DNA of 64,000 nt from positions 1-64,000 of the forward strand of contig CACJUH010000006.1 in NCBI GenBank assembly GCA_902596545.1, written 5' to 3'. Shown here piece by piece: positions 25,180 to 34,493 of this stretch. The first letter of the stretch is position 1; the number at the start of each line of letters is the position of its first letter. The translations under genes and the position numbers were made by a program. The notes beneath the pieces were generated by a model that was not told the origin of the DNA, ran no database searches, and worked only from the letters and a program-made list of their open reading frames with translations. This DNA comes from an uncultured Candidatus Actinomarina sp. (GTDB taxonomy: Bacteria > Actinomycetota > Acidimicrobiia > Actinomarinales > Actinomarinaceae).

Positions 25180-26577
25180 ATGGGAAAAACATTATTTGAA
25201 AAAATCTGGGATAGACACTTAGTTGCGTCTATAGATGAGAGTACAAATTTAGTATTTATAGATTTACATCTTGTACATGAAGTAACATCACCTCAGGCGT
25301 TTGATAGTTTAAGGCTAGCTGGTAGAAAAGTTAAGCATCCTGAAATGACCCTTGCAACTGTCGATCATGGTGTCCCAACTTCAAATAGACTACTGGGAAT
25401 AAAAGACCCTTTATCTAAAATCCAGATTGAAGCACTTGAAAATAATTGTGAAGAATTTGGAGTTACATTATTTGGTATTAATGATCCGCGTCAAGGAATC
25501 GTACATGTTATAGGACCAGAACAAGGAATAACCCAACCAGGAATGACAATTGTTTGTGGTGATAGCCACACAGCAACTCATGGAGCATTCGGTGCACTAG
25601 CTTTTGGCATAGGAACTTCAGAAGTAGAACATGTTTTAGCTACACAAACATTGGCAATGGAAAAACCCAAAACAATGAAAGTTGAAGTAATTGGAGATGT
25701 ATCTGAAGGTGTAGGACCAAAAGATATAATTCTAGGAATAATCAGAAAAATTGGAACTGGTGGTGGAGCCGGTCATGTTATTGAATATGTAGGTAATGTT
25801 ATTCAAAATATGACTATGGAAAACAGAATGACTATCTGCAATATGTCAATTGAAGGAGGAGCTAGAGCAGGAATGATCGCTCCAGATGAGGTAACTTTCA
25901 ATTATCTAAAAGAGAAAAATTATGCTCCTAAGGGTTCTGACTGGGATGATGCAATTGCTGAATGGGGAAATTTATACTCTGACGAAGATGCTGAGTTTGA
26001 TAAAGTTGTAACAATAAACGCTGATGAACTTGAACCATCTATATCATGGGGAACAAATCCTTCACAGGTAATTTTTGTTAACGATACCATTCCTCATCCA
26101 GAAGATTTTAATGAAGAATCTGAAAAAGAAGCGGCATCAAGAGCTCTGGAATATATGGATTTAAAGCCTGGAGAAAAAATTAATGAAATCCAATTGGATA
26201 GAGTTTTTATTGGTAGCTGCACCAATGGAAGAATCGAAGATTTAAGAGAAGCTGCAGAAGTAGTAAAAGGAAAAAAAGTCTCATCGACAATAGGCGCGAT
26301 GATTGTTCCTGGATCAACACTTGTTAAAAAACAAGCGGAAGAAGAAGGATTAGACAAAATCTTTATTGAAGCCGGTTTTGACTGGAGAGAAGCAGGTTGC
26401 TCAATGTGTTTAGGAATGAATCCAGACATTTTAAGTCCCGGTGAAAGATGTGCCTCTACATCAAATAGAAATTATGAAGGTAGACAAGGTGCTGGAGGAC
26501 GAACCCATTTAGTGAGTCCAAAAATGGCAGCTGCTGCAGCTTTATATGGAAAATTTGTTGATATAAGGAACCTGTAA
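25180..26577 (+). CDS. leuC: 3-isopropylmalate dehydratase large subunit
   Basis: Iron-sulfur isomerase that converts 2- to 3-isopropylmalate in leucine synthesis, working with LeuD. The 465 residues are full length. Motifs: [47 protein letters not shown], and cluster cysteines in [14 protein letters not shown] and [12 protein letters not shown], followed by [12 protein letters not shown]. leuD follows immediately. No leuA or leuB is in the window. Confidence 0.97.
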   Translation: MGKTLFEKIWDRHLVASIDESTNLVFIDLHLVHEVTSPQAFDSLRLAGRKVKHPEMTLATVDHGVPTSNRLLGIKDPLSKIQIEALENNCEEFGVTLFGINDPRQGIVHVIGPEQGITQPGMTIVCGDSHTATHGAFGALAFGIGTSEVEHVLATQTLAMEKPKTMKVEVIGDVSEGVGPKDIILGIIRKIGTGGGAGHVIEYVGNVIQNMTMENRMTICNMSIEGGARAGMIAPDEVTFNYLKEKNYAPKGSDWDDAIAEWGNLYSDEDAEFDKVVTINADELEPSISWGTNPSQVIFVNDTIPHPEDFNEESEKEAASRALEYMDLKPGEKINEIQLDRVFIGSCTNGRIEDLREAAEVVKGKKVSSTIGAMIVPGSTLVKKQAEEEGLDKIFIEAGFDWREAGCSMCLGMNPDILSPGERCASTSNRNYEGRQGAGGRTHLVSPKMAAAAALYGKFVDIRNL

Positions 26578-27165
26578 ATGAAGAAACTAAGCACTATTAA
26601 TTCAACAATGCTTCCACTTAATATGTCTAATGTTGACACTGATCAAATAATGCCAAAACAATTTCTTAAGCGTGTTGAACGCTCAGGTTATGGTGAGTTC
26701 TTGTTTTATGATTGGAAGAAAGAGCCTGAATTTCCTTTAAATAATAAAGCATATCAAGGGTCGAAAGTTTTAGTTGCAGGAGATAATTTTGGAACTGGTT
26801 CTTCTAGGGAGCATGCACCTTGGGGCTTACAAGATTGGGGATTTGATGCAATAATTTCAACTAAATTTGCTGATATTTTCAGATTAAATTCAATCAATAT
26901 CGGTCTTGTACCTATAGAAACAAGTCAAGAAAATGTAGATGCACTTTTTGAGAAAATTGAAGCTACTCCAAGTACCAACATAGAAATTTCTATAGAAAAT
27001 AAAACAGTTCAATGTGAGGAAATAGCATTTTCATTTGAATTAGATGATTTTTCTCAAAAACGAATCCTTGAAGGTTTAGACAAAATTGATATAACATTGG
27101 GGTACACAGATCAAATAGATAGCTTTAGTAAATCTAGAAAGAAATGGATGCCTAAACTAGCTTAG
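26578..27165 (+). CDS. leuD: 3-isopropylmalate dehydratase small subunit
   Basis: Swivel-domain partner of LeuC. The 195 residues are the normal length. NVDTDQIMPKQFLKRVERSGYGEFLFYDW and VAGDNFGTGSSREHAPWGLQDWGFDAIIS (GSSREHA active-site loop) are diagnostic. The ATG follows directly after the leuC stop, so the pair is co-translated. Its last 14 bases overlap the end of the alanine dehydrogenase gene on the opposite strand. Confidence 0.96.
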   Translation: MKKLSTINSTMLPLNMSNVDTDQIMPKQFLKRVERSGYGEFLFYDWKKEPEFPLNNKAYQGSKVLVAGDNFGTGSSREHAPWGLQDWGFDAIISTKFADIFRLNSINIGLVPIETSQENVDALFEKIEATPSTNIEISIENKTVQCEEIAFSFELDDFSQKRILEGLDKIDITLGYTDQIDSFSKSRKKWMPKLA

Positions 27166-28255
27166 ACAAAGTCAAACTTAAGCTATCTGCGACCTCTTCT
27201 GATAACAAAAGTCCATTGTGTATTTGCAGTGAAGGTCTTAAGCTTTCATTATTTTTATATTCATCAAACCAGTTTTCAATTAAAAGATTATCAATATATT
27301 TTTGTAAATTTGTAGATAGCTCAATGGAAGAGGTTCTAGGAACTGCTCCTGGTAAGTTTGCAATTGCAGAAATGATTACACCGTTTCTTATTTCAAAAGG
27401 GTCACTGTGAGTATTAGGTGTGACACCTTCAACGCAACCACCTTGATCAATAGCAACATCAACAATGACTGTTCCTTTCTCCATTGCGCTAATGTCTTCT
27501 TCTGTTACTACTACTGGCGGCTTCCTGCCTGGAAGTAAAACAGCACCGATTACTAAGTCAGCTGATCTAATTGCATTTACAGCTTCATCAGTCCCGCTAA
27601 TTATTGTCGAAATATTTTCGCCGTATTTATTTTTTAAATCCTCTAAAGTGTTCTCATTTACATCAATAGCAGTTACCGAAGCTCCAATTTGAACAGATTT
27701 GTGTATTGAAGATCTACCAACTTCACCACAACCTATAATTGTGACTTTTGAATTTTTCTCTCGTGAAATTGCAGATAAAAGTACCCCTTTACCTTGAGAT
27801 GAATACTCTAAAAATTGCATACCTTTTTGAATTGCTAGGTTACCTGCAATCCTTGACATTGGAATCAGCAAGGGGTATTCTTTTCCATCCATAATCATTT
27901 CAGTTGCAATACCGGTTAATTTCTTATCAAGCAATGCCTTTGTTAATGATATATTTGATGACAAATGAAGGTATCCAAACAATACATGAGATGAATTCAA
28001 CAATTCCAGTTCTTGAGGTTGAGGCTCCTTAACTTTGCATATAATTTCAGAAATTTCATAAAGCTCTTCTGCAGAATGTATTATTTTTGCTCCGGCATCC
28101 TCATAATCTTTATCAGTGAATCCAGACCCTAATCCTGCTTGTGTTTCAACAAAAATATCTGCTAAACCAGTAAATTGGGTAATGTGCTCTGGTATTAGTG
28201 CAATTCTTCCTTCATCCTGTTTTACTTCTTTTGGAATTCCAAGCTTTTTAATCAT
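27152..28255 (-). CDS. ald: Alanine dehydrogenase
   Basis: NAD-dependent interconversion of L-alanine with pyruvate plus ammonia. The 367 residues match family length. KKLGIPKEVKQDEGRIALIP and GLGSGFTDKDYEDAGAKI at the N-terminus, VTIIGCGEVGRSSIHKSVQIGASVTAIDVN (Rossmann) and DVAIDQGGCVEGVTPNTHSDP are typical; the Rossmann GxGxxG is here GCGEVG. Its start overlaps the stop of the indoleamine 2,3-dioxygenase gene by 8 bases, so the two are probably translated together. Confidence 0.93.
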   Translation of the reverse strand: MIKKLGIPKEVKQDEGRIALIPEHITQFTGLADIFVETQAGLGSGFTDKDYEDAGAKIIHSAEELYEISEIICKVKEPQPQELELLNSSHVLFGYLHLSSNISLTKALLDKKLTGIATEMIMDGKEYPLLIPMSRIAGNLAIQKGMQFLEYSSQGKGVLLSAISREKNSKVTIIGCGEVGRSSIHKSVQIGASVTAIDVNENTLEDLKNKYGENISTIISGTDEAVNAIRSADLVIGAVLLPGRKPPVVVTEEDISAMEKGTVIVDVAIDQGGCVEGVTPNTHSDPFEIRNGVIISAIANLPGAVPRTSSIELSTNLQKYIDNLLIENWFDEYKNNESLRPSLQIHNGLLLSEEVADSLSLTLSKLV

Positions 28256-29363
28256 TTGCTGGAACTGTCTCCTGTAAATGTTTATCTAAATACTTCATGA
28301 ATGGAGTTCCGCCTGTACCAACAATGTTAGAGTTCGAATTGTTTGTTAATGACTGTTCGTAAATATAAACTCTCGCATACTCTAGATGCTTGTCCCTAAA
28401 AGTATGGACCTCTTTTATTAATTCGTTGATAATCTCAACTGATTCTTCATTTATATTTAATTTTGTTCTTTCATTATTTGACCATTCATCTAAGCCATTT
28501 AATAGCTCCCTATGTTCTTTTGGCATATAAAGTCTCATCTCATCAAGATACTCTCTTAAAGGATCATTGGAATGAGTAACTCCGAGAAGAGCATCTAATG
28601 CAGGAACAATTGAACTTTGGGCACCTGTTTCTCCCCTGAAAAGCTGTGGTTTTCCATTGTATGCATCAACACCTTCGTAAATTACACCATCAGGTGTTGC
28701 AGGATTATTTTTCCAGCCAAATATGTAGGGCCTAACTCGATTGTAATAAATAAATGGATCACATTTTTCTGGCATCCTATTCATAATCGAATTTATTTTT
28801 CTGATACTATCTAAAGCTTTTTGTAAATATGATTGATCTAAATTTTTTTCAAGAAAATAAGATTTCAAATTTGATAATATTTCTTTCGCTTCATATTCAA
28901 TGGCAACATGAATCATGATAAACCAGTCTTCATCTACTCCACCTAGAAAATTTTGCATAATTAATATATTTTCAACATCAAAAGGTTTGTCTGGGTCTGC
29001 TATCTTCCAGTTATTTAAAGCATATGAAGCATAAGAAAGTATTGGAGGTCTATCTAGTTTTTGTGAAATCTCATACCAGGTTTTTGAGATTTGAATAGGT
29101 ATTACGTTTTCGACTTTACTTTTTCCCCACATGTAAGCATGGCCAATATATGAATAAAGAAGCATTGCTCTCTCAAGTTCGCTTAAAGATAGTTTTGAGA
29201 TATCTTTTTCTATTTCAAGCTTTGATACCCTATCTGTTATTTGTTCGTTAGCCAAAACTTTTGGTAACTCTTCTGCGAGCAATTCTATATCTTCGAAACC
29301 CCCAGGTAGTTGTTCACAAATAACTTCTGGAATAAATCCACTATTTAAGATATCTTGATTCAT
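28248..29363 (-). CDS. Indoleamine 2,3-dioxygenase family protein
   Basis: Heme dioxygenase that opens the indole ring of tryptophan to N-formylkynurenine. The 371 residues carry IDO signatures: RPPILSYASYALNNW in the distal pocket, the IHVAIEYEAKEIL region, FRGETGAQSSIVPALDALLG, HTFRDKHLEYARVYI with the probable proximal heme His, and VGTGGTPFMKYLDKHL. IDO is rarer in bacteria than tryptophan 2,3-dioxygenase. It is coupled to ald; kynureninase would release alanine from kynurenine, which Ald could deaminate (inference). GGGGAAAT precedes the ATG. Confidence 0.9.
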   Translation of the reverse strand: MNQDILNSGFIPEVICEQLPGGFEDIELLAEELPKVLANEQITDRVSKLEIEKDISKLSLSELERAMLLYSYIGHAYMWGKSKVENVIPIQISKTWYEISQKLDRPPILSYASYALNNWKIADPDKPFDVENILIMQNFLGGVDEDWFIMIHVAIEYEAKEILSNLKSYFLEKNLDQSYLQKALDSIRKINSIMNRMPEKCDPFIYYNRVRPYIFGWKNNPATPDGVIYEGVDAYNGKPQLFRGETGAQSSIVPALDALLGVTHSNDPLREYLDEMRLYMPKEHRELLNGLDEWSNNERTKLNINEESVEIINELIKEVHTFRDKHLEYARVYIYEQSLTNNSNSNIVGTGGTPFMKYLDKHLQETVPAND

Positions 29364-29426
29364 ATTTCCCCCATGGCTATAGATTTATTACTTCTACATT
29401 ACAATGGTAAACTATGTTCGATTAAC

Positions 29427-30920
29427 ATGGAAAGCAATTTTTTTATAATACTTGGAAATCAGCTCTTTAATCCAAAAATACTTAATAAAAATAATTGTAA
29501 TGAAGTTTTCATGGCCGAGGACCTTGGATTGTGTACTTATTTCAAACACCACAAAGCGAAGCTATATTTATTTTTAACAGCAATGAGAGAGTACAGAGAT
29601 GAACTAACGAAAAATTCAATTAAAGTCAATTACTTTAAATTAGATGAAAGAGATGACAACGATAAATATTCCATATTTTTGGCTAAATTCTTAAAATCAA
29701 AAAAAATAAACCATATTCATATGTTTGAAATAGAAGATAAAGAATTTGAACTTGAATTAGTTTCACACTTAAAAAAAGAAGATATTGAAATAACATTTGT
29801 TAAATCGCCAATGTTTTTATTTAAAAGAGAAGATTTTGTACCTATGGCTAAAGGTAAAAAAGTTTACAGAATGTCTTCTTTTTATCAAAAGGCTAGAAAA
29901 AGTTTAAATATATTGGTTGATGAAAATCAGAAACCCATTGGAGGTAAGTGGTCTTTTGATGAAGAGAACAGAAAAAAAATTCCTAAAGGAGTAGAACCAC
30001 CAAAAAACTTGAAATTTAAAGCGTCTAAACATCACAACGACATAATTAATTTGATTAACAAATACTTTAATAAACACCCAGGAAACTTAGAAAATATCTG
30101 GTTTCCAGTCAACAGGAAAGGAGCTGAAAAACAACTCGAAGATTTTTTAAAAAACAAATTTACAAATTTTGGTATTTATGAAGATGCGATGTTGGAGGGA
30201 AAAAATTTCCTATTTCATAGTTGTATAAGTGCATTGTTGAATATTGGTTTACTTGATCCAGAAACTGTCATTAAGAAAACCATGAAGTTCGCATCAGATA
30301 ATAATATTCCCATTAATTCACTTGAAGGTTTTATTAGGCAGATAATTGGCTGGCGTGAATTTATAAGAGGTATTTATCATGAAGAAGGCAAGTTCCAAAT
30401 TAAACAAAATTATTGGAACCACGAAAAAAAGTTGACGAAGTCTTGGTACGAGGGAACAACTGGCATAGACCCTCTTGATGATTGTATCAAAACTACTTTA
30501 AATGATGGATACATTCATCACATACCAAGGTTGATGGTGATCAGCAATATCATGAATCTTGCTGGAATCGCTCCTAAAGAAATTTATAAATGGTTTATGG
30601 AAATGTATATAGACTCTTCAGACTGGGTGATGGTACCAAATGTATTCGGAATGGCAACATATGCTGATGGAGGTCTTATGTCAACAAAGCCTTACACTTG
30701 TGGATCGAATTATATTTTAAAAATGTCCAATTATAAAAAGGGTGATTGGTGTGATGTTCTAGATGGACTTTATTGGAAATTTACGGAAGAAAATAGAACT
30801 TTTTATGAAAATAACCCACGACTTGCACTATTAACTCGTACGCTTGACAAAATGAATCCGGAAAGAAAACAGCATATTTTTAGTCAAGCAGAAATGTTTA
30901 TAGAAAAAAATACAAATTAA
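29427..30920 (+). CDS. Photolyase/cryptochrome family protein (FeS-BCP-like, altered cluster Cys)
   Basis: I start at the internal ATG (MESNFFIILGNQLF); the ORF-track start overlaps the divergent IDO gene and adds an unconserved leader. The 497-residue protein belongs to the bacterial cryptochrome / (6-4) photolyase-like group: Rossmann N-domain (ILGNQLFNP), EGFIRQIIGWREFIRGIY, HHIPRLMVISNIMNLAGI and DWVMVPNVFGMATYADGG. Iron-sulfur members have MSxYCKGC here, but this protein reads MSNYKKGDWCD, so two of the four expected cluster cysteines are missing. FAD-dependent DNA repair is likely. Convergent with the GDPD gene. Confidence 0.85.
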   Translation: MESNFFIILGNQLFNPKILNKNNCNEVFMAEDLGLCTYFKHHKAKLYLFLTAMREYRDELTKNSIKVNYFKLDERDDNDKYSIFLAKFLKSKKINHIHMFEIEDKEFELELVSHLKKEDIEITFVKSPMFLFKREDFVPMAKGKKVYRMSSFYQKARKSLNILVDENQKPIGGKWSFDEENRKKIPKGVEPPKNLKFKASKHHNDIINLINKYFNKHPGNLENIWFPVNRKGAEKQLEDFLKNKFTNFGIYEDAMLEGKNFLFHSCISALLNIGLLDPETVIKKTMKFASDNNIPINSLEGFIRQIIGWREFIRGIYHEEGKFQIKQNYWNHEKKLTKSWYEGTTGIDPLDDCIKTTLNDGYIHHIPRLMVISNIMNLAGIAPKEIYKWFMEMYIDSSDWVMVPNVFGMATYADGGLMSTKPYTCGSNYILKMSNYKKGDWCDVLDGLYWKFTEENRTFYENNPRLALLTRTLDKMNPERKQHIFSQAEMFIEKNTN

Positions 30921-31696
30921 GTTTGTGAATTTAAATATTTTCTAAACAATATCGGTTCATCAGTAATAATTCCGTCACATCCTAAATCCAAACATATTTT
31001 TAAATTATCTAAAGAATTCACAGTCCAAATGTGAAGTTGTAAATCGTTTAATTTACAAAAATCAACTAATTTTTTTGAATAAATCTGCATACCTTTCCAC
31101 TTGAATGGAGCTTGCAAAGCCTGTACTTGAAAATTTCTTTTTTTTATCGGCAGGAATCTAGCAATTGCGTTTTCTCTAAAAGTTCCTGATGTAGCAATTT
31201 GACCTTTACTTTCAAGTAAAAATTTATCAAGCCTTGATGGGCTAAATGAAGAAACTAAAACTCTGTTTTGTGCGTTTAATGACAAGACAATTTCTACAAC
31301 TTTTTTTGCGAGACCTGTCTCTTTCAAATCAAGATTAAATTTTAGAACATGGCTCATCAATAAAGCATCCTCCAGTCTTACAAAACTTGTTGTATTGCCC
31401 GGTAAATTGTTCCTATTGTAAAATTCGTACCCAGCATTAATAGTTTTTATTTCAGACCAATTGAAATCTCTTACTTTTCCTTCTACGTCAGTGGTTCTAT
31501 TAAATGAATCGTCATGATGTAAAAATATTTCGCCATCCTTCGACATTCTCAAATCAGTTTCAAAATGGGTAAAGCCTTCAGATATAACCATTTGAAGACC
31601 GTGAAGTGTATTTTCAGGAACTATATTTGAACCACCTCTGTGAGGAATAATTAATGGCTTTTGACCATCAAAGTAGCTTAAGTTATCCAGAAACAC
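30917..31696 (-). CDS. Glycerophosphodiester phosphodiesterase family protein
   Basis: A 259-residue GDPD TIM barrel that hydrolyses glycerophosphodiesters to glycerol-3-phosphate and an alcohol. LIIPHRGGSNIVPENTLHGL (first catalytic His and Glu), HFETDLRMSKDGEIFLHHDDSFNRTTD (metal Glu and Asp, second His) and LNLDLKETG are all in place. The C-terminal QLHIWTVNSLDNLKICLDLGCDGIITDEP is typical. No signal peptide, so it should be cytoplasmic. Its start overlaps the tldE-like gene by 14 bases and its stop overlaps the photolyase stop by 4. Confidence 0.9.
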   Translation of the reverse strand: MFLDNLSYFDGQKPLIIPHRGGSNIVPENTLHGLQMVISEGFTHFETDLRMSKDGEIFLHHDDSFNRTTDVEGKVRDFNWSEIKTINAGYEFYNRNNLPGNTTSFVRLEDALLMSHVLKFNLDLKETGLAKKVVEIVLSLNAQNRVLVSSFSPSRLDKFLLESKGQIATSGTFRENAIARFLPIKKRNFQVQALQAPFKWKGMQIYSKKLVDFCKLNDLQLHIWTVNSLDNLKICLDLGCDGIITDEPILFRKYLNSQT

Positions 31697-33008
31697 CGCC
31701 GGTGAAATTAAATTCTTTTAAATGGAGTTTAGGTACTGAAAGAATGCCTTCTCCAAATTCTGAGTCTGCATACCTTGAATGATTTCCTACTGATTCGACA
31801 TTTCCATTTGCTAATGCTGAGATAAAGCTTTGAGTAAAGCGTAGTCTTCCAACTGGTTTGGTTATTTTTCCATTTTCTACTAAAAATGAGCCATTTCTAT
31901 TCAAACCTGTGACTACTTGTGTTATTGGATCTAATACTCTGCAATACCAAAATTCATTGATGTAAATTCCTTTTTTTACATCAGATATCATATCCTCAAA
32001 ACTTTTATCACCATTCAATAGCTTTACGTTTGTTCCAATTCCCCCAAAGTTTTCACCCCAACCAAAAAGTTCATGAAATGTATTTTTCATTCCAAGCTCG
32101 TTAGCAGTTCTTCTTGTGTGGAAATAAGATTGGGGAACACCATTATTAACAACATCTAAGTTTAACTTTTTGGAACCCGATGCATCAATTTTAAAACCAA
32201 TTGAATCTTGATCTTCAGGAGTATCAACCAAACTAATTTTTTCATCAAATTGTTGTTCTCCAACAATAATTGGACTCATGCCGTCGATTTTACTTTTTGC
32301 GTTAAAACCGTAGACTTCTAAAAAGACCAATATTGTACTTACTGCTTCATGTCCTAAAACAACCTCATAATTTCCCGGATCAATATCGATTGGATTTTGT
32401 GAGTCAGTAGCAAGTTTGGCTGCTTCAAACCCAGCAGCTGTACCTTCAAGAGAGGCAAGAGTTTGACCACCTCTGTGTGAAGATCCAGCAGATGTATCTG
32501 TTCTAAAGATGCCATCTATAAATGCACTACTTGATGAGTCACAAGAATTTAAACCATTAGAGTTCCAAACAAAATAATTGTTAATATAAGTTGAACAATA
32601 TCCAGCTGCATTCATACTTTTCCCCTCGTCAATAAACTCTTTAACAACTTTTGCTCTGTCGTCAGGAGTTGACTCTTCAAGGTCTTTGAATCCTTCATAA
32701 GAATTAGATTTATCTGGAAGTCCTGACCATCCCTTGTCTATAGGACTGTCCTCTAAAGAGACTAGAGCTTTGTTAACAAATTCTCCTACATCCTTGATAG
32801 CTGTCAGATTATTAGAGATTGTTGTGGTTTTTGAATCTTTGTGAATTGTTAAATAAATTTCTGCTGATTCTTCATCTACATTTTGATGAATTTGGGAATT
32901 AGCAAATCTTGTAAGTGCACTTTTTGAATGCATTAACTTTAGTTCACACTCTATTTCGTCTGGAAGATTTTTTTTAACCTCCTCGAGTAAGTCATCCCAA
33001 ATTTTCAT
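31683..33008 (-). CDS. TldE/PmbA-like partner of the TldD protease
   Basis: A 441-residue member of the PmbA/TldE half of the TldD-TldE metalloprotease, which proteolyses small peptides such as microcin precursors and CcdA in E. coli. It lacks the HExxxH motif, as TldE does; EAVSTILVFLEVYGFNAKSK occupies that region. GLNRNGSFLVENGKITKPVGRLRFTQ is the shared C-terminal motif. Its start overlaps the tldD stop by 4 bases, supporting a heterodimer. The native substrate cannot be inferred. Confidence 0.82.
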   Translation of the reverse strand: MKIWDDLLEEVKKNLPDEIECELKLMHSKSALTRFANSQIHQNVDEESAEIYLTIHKDSKTTTISNNLTAIKDVGEFVNKALVSLEDSPIDKGWSGLPDKSNSYEGFKDLEESTPDDRAKVVKEFIDEGKSMNAAGYCSTYINNYFVWNSNGLNSCDSSSSAFIDGIFRTDTSAGSSHRGGQTLASLEGTAAGFEAAKLATDSQNPIDIDPGNYEVVLGHEAVSTILVFLEVYGFNAKSKIDGMSPIIVGEQQFDEKISLVDTPEDQDSIGFKIDASGSKKLNLDVVNNGVPQSYFHTRRTANELGMKNTFHELFGWGENFGGIGTNVKLLNGDKSFEDMISDVKKGIYINEFWYCRVLDPITQVVTGLNRNGSFLVENGKITKPVGRLRFTQSFISALANGNVESVGNHSRYADSEFGEGILSVPKLHLKEFNFTGGVSG

Positions 33009-34441
33009 CCTCTAACTCCAATTCTTGTATCTTTAAATCTTGCGGGGGATGCTGGATGACCAGTATGTCCTACTTGGCTTGGTTGACCTTTTCCACAGTT
33101 TGGAGTTCCCCAAAAAACCCACTCTTCTTCACCAGCTAACATATCCATATTTCCCCAAAATTGAGGTGTAATTCCTGTATAAGTTGGGTTTTTTACCATA
33201 TCTATAATTTTTCCGTTTTTGACAAGCCAGCCAACTTCACATCCAAATTGAAAATTTAATCTAAGATCGTCTATCGACCAAGACCTGTTTGTCTCCATGT
33301 ATACACCATTTTCAGTTGACTGGATTATTTCATCTAATGAAGATGTACCAGGCAACAGCCCAACATTAGTCATTCTTACCATAGGGAGTCTGCCAAATCC
33401 ATCTGCTCGAACCATTCCACCAGGTTTGACTCCTGCGACTGCTGCACTATCTCTCCCTGAAAGAACTCCAGTCCAAATTCCTTCTTTTACGATGTCTACT
33501 CTTTGTGCAGGAGTACCCTCGTCATCATACTTAAAAGTTGCAAGTGCACCAGGCAAAGTTGCATCAGCAACAATATTCATTAGTTCTGAACCATATTTAT
33601 GTTGGTTTAATTTTTTTAATTCTAAGTGTGATGTACCTGCATATGCCGCTTCCCACCCCAGGATTCTGTCTAGTTCTATTGCATGACCCACAGATTCATG
33701 AATTTGCAGAGCAAGTTGACTTCCTTCTAAAATCAAATCCATTGTTCCTTCAGGACATTGTGGGGCTACTAATAATCTCTGAGATTCTTCGGCTAATCTT
33801 TCAGTGTGATTTTCAAATTCAAAACTTTTTATTACTTCCCATCCGCCTGTTCTGTATTCACCAAAAGATTGTGGATATGAACGAATTTGAGTTTCTCCAT
33901 CTCCAACTGCTAATGATGAAATCCCTCCTCCGGACTCAATAATATTTTGATAAATTTTATGGCCCTGGCTTGATGCAAACCATTTTTCAGTATCCCAAAA
34001 ATCTAATCTGCCTGAAGCTCTAGAACTCCCAAGTTTTTTCATTTGTTCGGTAGATCTAAGGAGCAAATCAACTTGATCTGTGCTTGAAGTAGAAAATGGA
34101 TTTTCGTCATGAGGAGTTGTATAACTATCTTCAACTACTGGTACATCTGCAAAGGGTAGATCATCACCCGAAACCATAGATGAAGCTTTTGCAATTTGAA
34201 AAGCTTTAATACCCGCATTAATTAATGAAGGTTTTGATAGATCATAAGTTGAGTAAAAGCCCCAAGATGAACCTACTAAAGCCCTAATTCCTATACCTAT
34301 TTTTTCCGATTCATTGTAGTTTTCTACTTCACCATTTTTAGCTGCTATATTTCTTGATTTTGAAATTAAAATTCTTGCATCAGAATATTTTGCACCACTA
34401 TTTACGGCAGAATCAATAGCTAATTCAAGGTATTCAAACAT
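33005..34441 (-). CDS. tldD: TldD metalloprotease subunit
   Basis: The 478-residue catalytic subunit of TldD/TldE. The zinc motif is LQIHESVGHAIELDRILGWE (HExxxH). LISKSRNIAAKNGEVENYNE at the N-terminus, GVKPGGMVRADGFGRLPMVRMTNVGLLPG and the C-terminal QFGCEVGWLVKNGKIIDMVKNPTYTG are conserved family segments. It leads the tldD-tldE-GDPD operon. TAAGCT sits 6 bases before the ATG, a possible -10 for a leaderless mRNA. Confidence 0.88.
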   Translation of the reverse strand: MFEYLELAIDSAVNSGAKYSDARILISKSRNIAAKNGEVENYNESEKIGIGIRALVGSSWGFYSTYDLSKPSLINAGIKAFQIAKASSMVSGDDLPFADVPVVEDSYTTPHDENPFSTSSTDQVDLLLRSTEQMKKLGSSRASGRLDFWDTEKWFASSQGHKIYQNIIESGGGISSLAVGDGETQIRSYPQSFGEYRTGGWEVIKSFEFENHTERLAEESQRLLVAPQCPEGTMDLILEGSQLALQIHESVGHAIELDRILGWEAAYAGTSHLELKKLNQHKYGSELMNIVADATLPGALATFKYDDEGTPAQRVDIVKEGIWTGVLSGRDSAAVAGVKPGGMVRADGFGRLPMVRMTNVGLLPGTSSLDEIIQSTENGVYMETNRSWSIDDLRLNFQFGCEVGWLVKNGKIIDMVKNPTYTGITPQFWGNMDMLAGEEEWVFWGTPNCGKGQPSQVGHTGHPASPARFKDTRIGVRG

Positions 34442-34493
34442 GTATTTAGCTTAACAACGATGAATAGAGTTAAGCGAATTTCTTATGAAAAAA

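Noticed and set aside
29355-29426. The N-terminal 24 residues of the ORF-track photolyase
   Set aside because: They overlap the divergent IDO start and its ribosome site and are not part of the conserved N-terminus, which begins at MESNFFIILGNQ.
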